Assembly (NCBI GenBank): GCA_036004685.1
Contig: DASYRE010000032.1
Coordinates: 62,001 to 126,000 of the forward strand
Direction: 5' to 3'
Length of the DNA: 64,000 nt
Origin: Candidatus Polarisedimenticolia bacterium
Lineage (GTDB): Bacteria > Acidobacteriota > Polarisedimenticolia > Gp22-AA2 > AA152
The position numbers were made by a program, and so were the translations under genes. Positions 60,892-64,000 of this stretch are shown piece by piece (positions within the stretch are counted from its first letter, which is position 1; each line of letters opens with the position of its first letter). The notes beneath the pieces were generated by a model. That model was given only the letters and a program-made list of their open reading frames with translations. It searched no databases and had not been told where the DNA came from.

Positions 60892-62519
60892 CCTGGGACG
60901 CGCGCTACCGCCTGATCCTCCTCAGCGCCTGCCTCGCCCTGTTCACCGCCAATTTGGGGGGCCGCGATTTCTGGGAGCCCGACGAGCCGCGCTACGCCGG
61001 GATCGCGCGCGGCATCGTCGAGTCCGGGAATTATCTGAGCCTGACAGAGAACGGCCGCCCCTACACTCACAAGCCGCCTCTCTACTTCTGGCTGCTCGCG
61101 GCCGTGGGGAGCCTCGGGCCGGGTGTGACGCCGCTGAGCGCCCGAATACCGAACAGCCTTCTGGCGCTCGCTGCCGTCTTCCTCCTGTACCGGCTGGGCA
61201 GGGATCATTTCTCCCCCCTCGCCGGCCTGTTCGGCGCGCTGGTCCTGGCCACGACGCAGCGCTTCTTCCTCGAGGCGCGGTGGGTTCATCTCGACATGCT
61301 CCTGACTCTTTGCGTGCTCTGGGCGCTCGACGAGTCGTTCCGGGCGCTGGAGCGGCAGGAGCGCTGGCGGTGGGCCCTGGTCTACCTGGCGGCCGGCCTC
61401 GGTTGCTTGACGAAGGGGCCGGTGGCGCTCGCCATCCCGGGGGCGGTCCTGATCACGTTCCTCGCCTCCACCCGCGAGCTCTCCCGGTTGAAGGAAACGG
61501 GATGGTGGTGGGGAATTCCGGCCGCGCTCCTGCCGGCGGGCCTTTGGCTCTGGGTCTTCTCTCGAAGCGCGGGATTCGATCCCGGCGGAGTGGTGCGGAT
61601 CCACGTCTTCCGGCGACTCTGGGAAGGGGTCCATCACCCGCGCCCCTTGTATTACTACTTCCTGTCTCTTCCGCTGGAATTCCTTCCCTGGACCCCGTTT
61701 CTCGCCGGGGCCGTCGTCTCGACCTTTCCGCGCTTGGGCGGCGCCAAGAGCCGTCCGACCCTGTTCCTCTACGCTTGGATCGTGGGCGGACTCGCTCTGT
61801 TCAGCCTGGCGGCGGAGAAGCGCCCTTCCTACCTCCTGCCGATCCTCCCGCCCCTGGCCCTGCTGATCGGCCTGCTGTTCGAGAATTACCTGATCCGGTG
61901 GGATGCCGCCCCGATCCGCAAGTGGATCGGCGCGCCTTTGCTCGCCTACAGCGCCGTCTGCCTGGGAGGAGTGCTTTGGATCCCTTTCGGCGCGAAGGCG
62001 CACTCCGGCCTGGCGGAGCGTCTTTTGCCGGTCGGGATCCTTTACATCGTGGCCTTCGCCGCGGCGCTCACGGCGCTGCGCCTCGGCCGGCGCGGCGCGA
62101 CCCTCGTTCTGCTTCTGGCGGGGTTCTGGGGAGGGTATCTCTGGATCGCCGGATCGCTCTTGCCGTGGCTGAATGGCTACAAGTCGGCCCGGCCCTTCAG
62201 CGAGCGAATCCTCTCGCGGATCGGTCCGGCCCCCCTCGGCATCTTCAAGGATTACAACGCCGGTTTTGGGTTCTATACGCGGCGACGGATGCAAGTGATC
62301 CGCAGGAGCGCCGATCTCGAAGGATTCCTTTCCCAGCCGGGCGTCGCTTTCTGCCTGGTCCCGTCAGGCGACTACGACCATCTCCGCCGCCAGATCCCGC
62401 TGCGCGAATGGGATCGGGAAGCGGTCGGTCACCGCGTATTCGTTCTGGTCTCACGCGCGGAAGCGGCCTCGCCCCCCCCCATAATCCTCAAGTCGCCCTC
62501 CCCGAGACGAATGCCTTGA
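60888..62519 (+). CDS. GT39/ArnT-like membrane glycosyltransferase
   Basis: 543 residues, about twelve transmembrane helices. N-terminal acidic periplasmic loop FWEPDEPRYAGIARGIVESG and YTHKPPLYFWLLAAVGS mark the GT39/ArnT family (polyprenyl-phosphate sugar donors). LTKGPVALAIPGAVL and AEKRPSYLLPILPPLALL are also family-like. Coupled to the MsbA-like exporter gene, so probably modifies an exported lipid such as lipid A. The last 30 residues are Pro/Ser-rich. Confidence 0.86.
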   Translation: MTWDARYRLILLSACLALFTANLGGRDFWEPDEPRYAGIARGIVESGNYLSLTENGRPYTHKPPLYFWLLAAVGSLGPGVTPLSARIPNSLLALAAVFLLYRLGRDHFSPLAGLFGALVLATTQRFFLEARWVHLDMLLTLCVLWALDESFRALERQERWRWALVYLAAGLGCLTKGPVALAIPGAVLITFLASTRELSRLKETGWWWGIPAALLPAGLWLWVFSRSAGFDPGGVVRIHVFRRLWEGVHHPRPLYYYFLSLPLEFLPWTPFLAGAVVSTFPRLGGAKSRPTLFLYAWIVGGLALFSLAAEKRPSYLLPILPPLALLIGLLFENYLIRWDAAPIRKWIGAPLLAYSAVCLGGVLWIPFGAKAHSGLAERLLPVGILYIVAFAAALTALRLGRRGATLVLLLAGFWGGYLWIAGSLLPWLNGYKSARPFSERILSRIGPAPLGIFKDYNAGFGFYTRRRMQVIRRSADLEGFLSQPGVAFCLVPSGDYDHLRRQIPLREWDREAVGHRVFVLVSRAEAASPPPIILKSPSPRRMP

Positions 62520-62641
62520 CCCAAGGTCTTCGGCGGCGAGGCTCCGCCGGCGCGCGGCGCGCCAAGCGTTTCCGCCAGGGGGATGCAACGCCGCAGGTCG
62601 GGGTGGATCGAGGCCGAGCAGGAGATTTCAGGGGCGCGATC

Positions 62642-63799
62642 CTATCCTCGGTAGACTTCGAGAATCCGTTCCACGAGGACGTTCCAGTCGAAATGATCCA
62701 GGGCGTATCGCCGGCCCGCCGCTCCGATCCGCTCCGCTTCCGCGGGGTCGAGCAGCAGGCGCAGGATCGCCCCGGCGAGACGCGCGGCCGCGCCGGAGGA
62801 AAGCAGCGCCGGAGCGTCGTAGGTCGACTCCCCCGATTCCATCAGCTCCACCAGGACTCCTCGGTCGCCCTCTCCGAGCAGCTCCTCCAGGCCGCCGAGC
62901 CGGCTCGCCACCACCGGCCGGCCCATGGCCATCGCTTCCAGGCAGGCGTGGCTCGTCGATTCCATCGTCGAAGGAAAGACGACCACCTGCGCGGCCGCAA
63001 GATAACCGGCGACCGCCGAGTTCGGAATCGCCCCCACGAAGTCGACGCGCTCCTCCAGCCCCCGATCGCGCGTCAGGCGCCGGAGCTCGGGCTCCTGGGA
63101 TCCCCATCCCCCGATGACGAACCGAGCTTCGGGACAGCGGGAGAGAATCAGCGGCGCCGCTTGGATCAGATACTGAATTCCGTTCTTCGGGACCAGGCGG
63201 CGCATCGCGAGGACGACAGGATGTCCCTCGTACCGGCGGCGCAACGATTCGGGAGGCGGGGTTCCCGCCCTGAATTCGTCGGTGTCGACTCCGTTGGGGA
63301 TCACCTGAATCCGCGCCGGATCGGCGTAACGGGCGGCGAGCCGGGCGAATTCGGAGCTGGTCGCGATCACCGCGTCCGCCCCGGAGAGCGACAGGCGCCG
63401 GTATCGCCGGTGGCTCCACTTCTTGAGGGCCGAATCGGCCGGGTTATCCAGGAGGCCGAGGCCGTGGAGGGAGACGACGAAGCGGCGTCCGATCCGGCGC
63501 GCAATCGGAGCGGAGAGGGCGGCGAGGCGATAGCAATACCGCGAGTGGACGACGTCCGCGTCGCGGAACAGAGCGGCGAGCAGCCCGCCGAGCCGGCGTC
63601 GGTGCACCGGATCGAAGCGGTGCGGCGCCCGGATCACCTCCAGGCCCCCCGCCTCCGGGCCTTCCTGCGCGTGCTTCTCGGTCGTGACCAGCGTCACCGA
63701 CTGGCCCGTCTTGCGCAGGTATTTCGCCAGGCGGAAGGCGCCCATCTCCTGGCCCCCCAGCCGCGGGAGGTAAGAATCGGCCGTGATGACGACTTTCAT
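62642..63799 (-). CDS. GT4-family glycosyltransferase
   Basis: 385 residues, GT-B fold. N-terminal [21 protein letters not shown]; donor site VIPNGVDTDEF, AMRRLVPKNGIQYLI, and the GT4 motif FPSTMESTSHACLEAMAMGRPVVAS with the two acidic residues. Builds a surface or lipid-linked glycan, sugar unknown. Its ATG overlaps the stop of the partial gene upstream. The 122-base gap to the GT39-type gene shows no clear terminator. Confidence 0.92.
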   Translation of the reverse strand: MKVVITADSYLPRLGGQEMGAFRLAKYLRKTGQSVTLVTTEKHAQEGPEAGGLEVIRAPHRFDPVHRRRLGGLLAALFRDADVVHSRYCYRLAALSAPIARRIGRRFVVSLHGLGLLDNPADSALKKWSHRRYRRLSLSGADAVIATSSEFARLAARYADPARIQVIPNGVDTDEFRAGTPPPESLRRRYEGHPVVLAMRRLVPKNGIQYLIQAAPLILSRCPEARFVIGGWGSQEPELRRLTRDRGLEERVDFVGAIPNSAVAGYLAAAQVVVFPSTMESTSHACLEAMAMGRPVVASRLGGLEELLGEGDRGVLVELMESGESTYDAPALLSSGAAARLAGAILRLLLDPAEAERIGAAGRRYALDHFDWNVLVERILEVYRG

Positions 63800-64000
63800 G
63801 CGGAAGTTCGATCTCCGGCGGGAATGACGACGCGCATGTCGGTCTTCTCGGATCCGTCCTTCTCGTAGCGGCGCTTGCGCAAGTCGACGACGGCGCCCGG
63901 AAACGCGCTGAAGGAGGACTCGTCGAGCGACGCCAGGTGCTTCCGGTTGAGCCGCCCCCGATAGGGGACCGTGACGATCACCCCCCGCCCGGCGGCGGCC
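63796..64000 (-). CDS. probable class I SAM methyltransferase, C-terminal fragment
   Basis: The open frame runs off the window edge; only the last 68 codons are seen. GRGVIVTVPYRGRLNRKH resembles the strand-and-loop after the SAM-binding core of glycan-cluster methyltransferases, but the fragment is too short to be sure. Its stop overlaps the GT4 start, so the two are in one operon. Confidence 0.5.
   Translation of the reverse strand, partial: AAAGRGVIVTVPYRGRLNRKHLASLDESSFSAFPGAVVDLRKRRYEKDGSEKTDMRVVIPAGDRTSA

Overview
The window is GC-rich, gene-dense bacterial chromosome with no mobile element, CRISPR array, rRNA or tRNA that I could recognise. The organism is a diderm with lipopolysaccharide: it carries LptD, a Kdo biosynthesis operon, heptosyltransferases, a heptose-7-phosphate kinase, a Kdo/WaaP-type kinase, an MsbA-like exporter and LolA. 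A DUF4388 protein, the EF-P loop type (PGNWRG), XRE-TPR regulators and frequent GTG/TTG starts recall Acidobacteriota or a neighbouring uncultivated phylum. That placement is an inference at low to moderate confidence.

Layout. 0-7.4 kb: NAD synthetase fragment, EF-P, a DUF4388 protein, an FAH-family hydrolase, then a minus-strand operon of NadE-glutaminase-like amidase, radical SAM-TPR protein and RluA. 7.5-16.5 kb: a tightly packed plus-strand run of Memo, LptD, two SDR enzymes, a fused isoprenoid-alcohol kinase/DUF92 kinase, a UbiA prenyltransferase and an alkaline-phosphatase-superfamily hydrolase. 16.4-21.2 kb: minus-strand proteostasis block (ClpB; Hsp20-HtpX-GrpE). 21.3-26.6 kb: GlyA, PolA and an HD-GYP response regulator. 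26.6-28.4 kb: Opp/Dpp permease pair. 28.6-31.6 kb: LolA and a CIRCE-controlled groESL operon. 31.8-34.4 kb: a ClpB-D2-like AAA+ protein with an unrecognised partner. 34.3-37.2 kb: Ctp protease and TatA/TatC. 37.2-41.5 kb: inner-core LPS genes. 41.6-43.7 kb: XRE-TPR regulator with a secreted protein. 43.7-48.7 kb: kdsB-pyrG-kdsA-kdsD-kdsC-lapA-like operon. 48.9-50.7 kb: ABC-2 exporter. 50.9-54.6 kb: Icd, Mdh and a DacB-type PBP. 54.9-64 kb: glycosyltransferases, sucCD, ndk, MsbA-like exporter and, at the edge, a probable methyltransferase fragment.

Themes. Envelope construction dominates: Kdo supply (kdsA-D, with CTP from pyrG), heptose supply and transfer, Kdo phosphorylation, lipid A export, LPS insertion and lipoprotein transport. 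Two other themes are protein quality control (groESL, clpB, hsp20, htpX, grpE, ctp and the orphan AAA+ pair) and TCA-cycle enzymes (icd, mdh, sucCD). Candidate promoters mostly fit a housekeeping pattern of TTGAC(A/T) with 16-18 bp to TAnnnT, often TAGnnT; two of them would start transcription almost at the start codon. The most interesting loci are the polyprenol kinase fusion with UbiA next to lptD, the AAA+ pair at 31.8-34.4 kb, and the XRE-TPR/secreted-protein pair at 41.5-43.7 kb.
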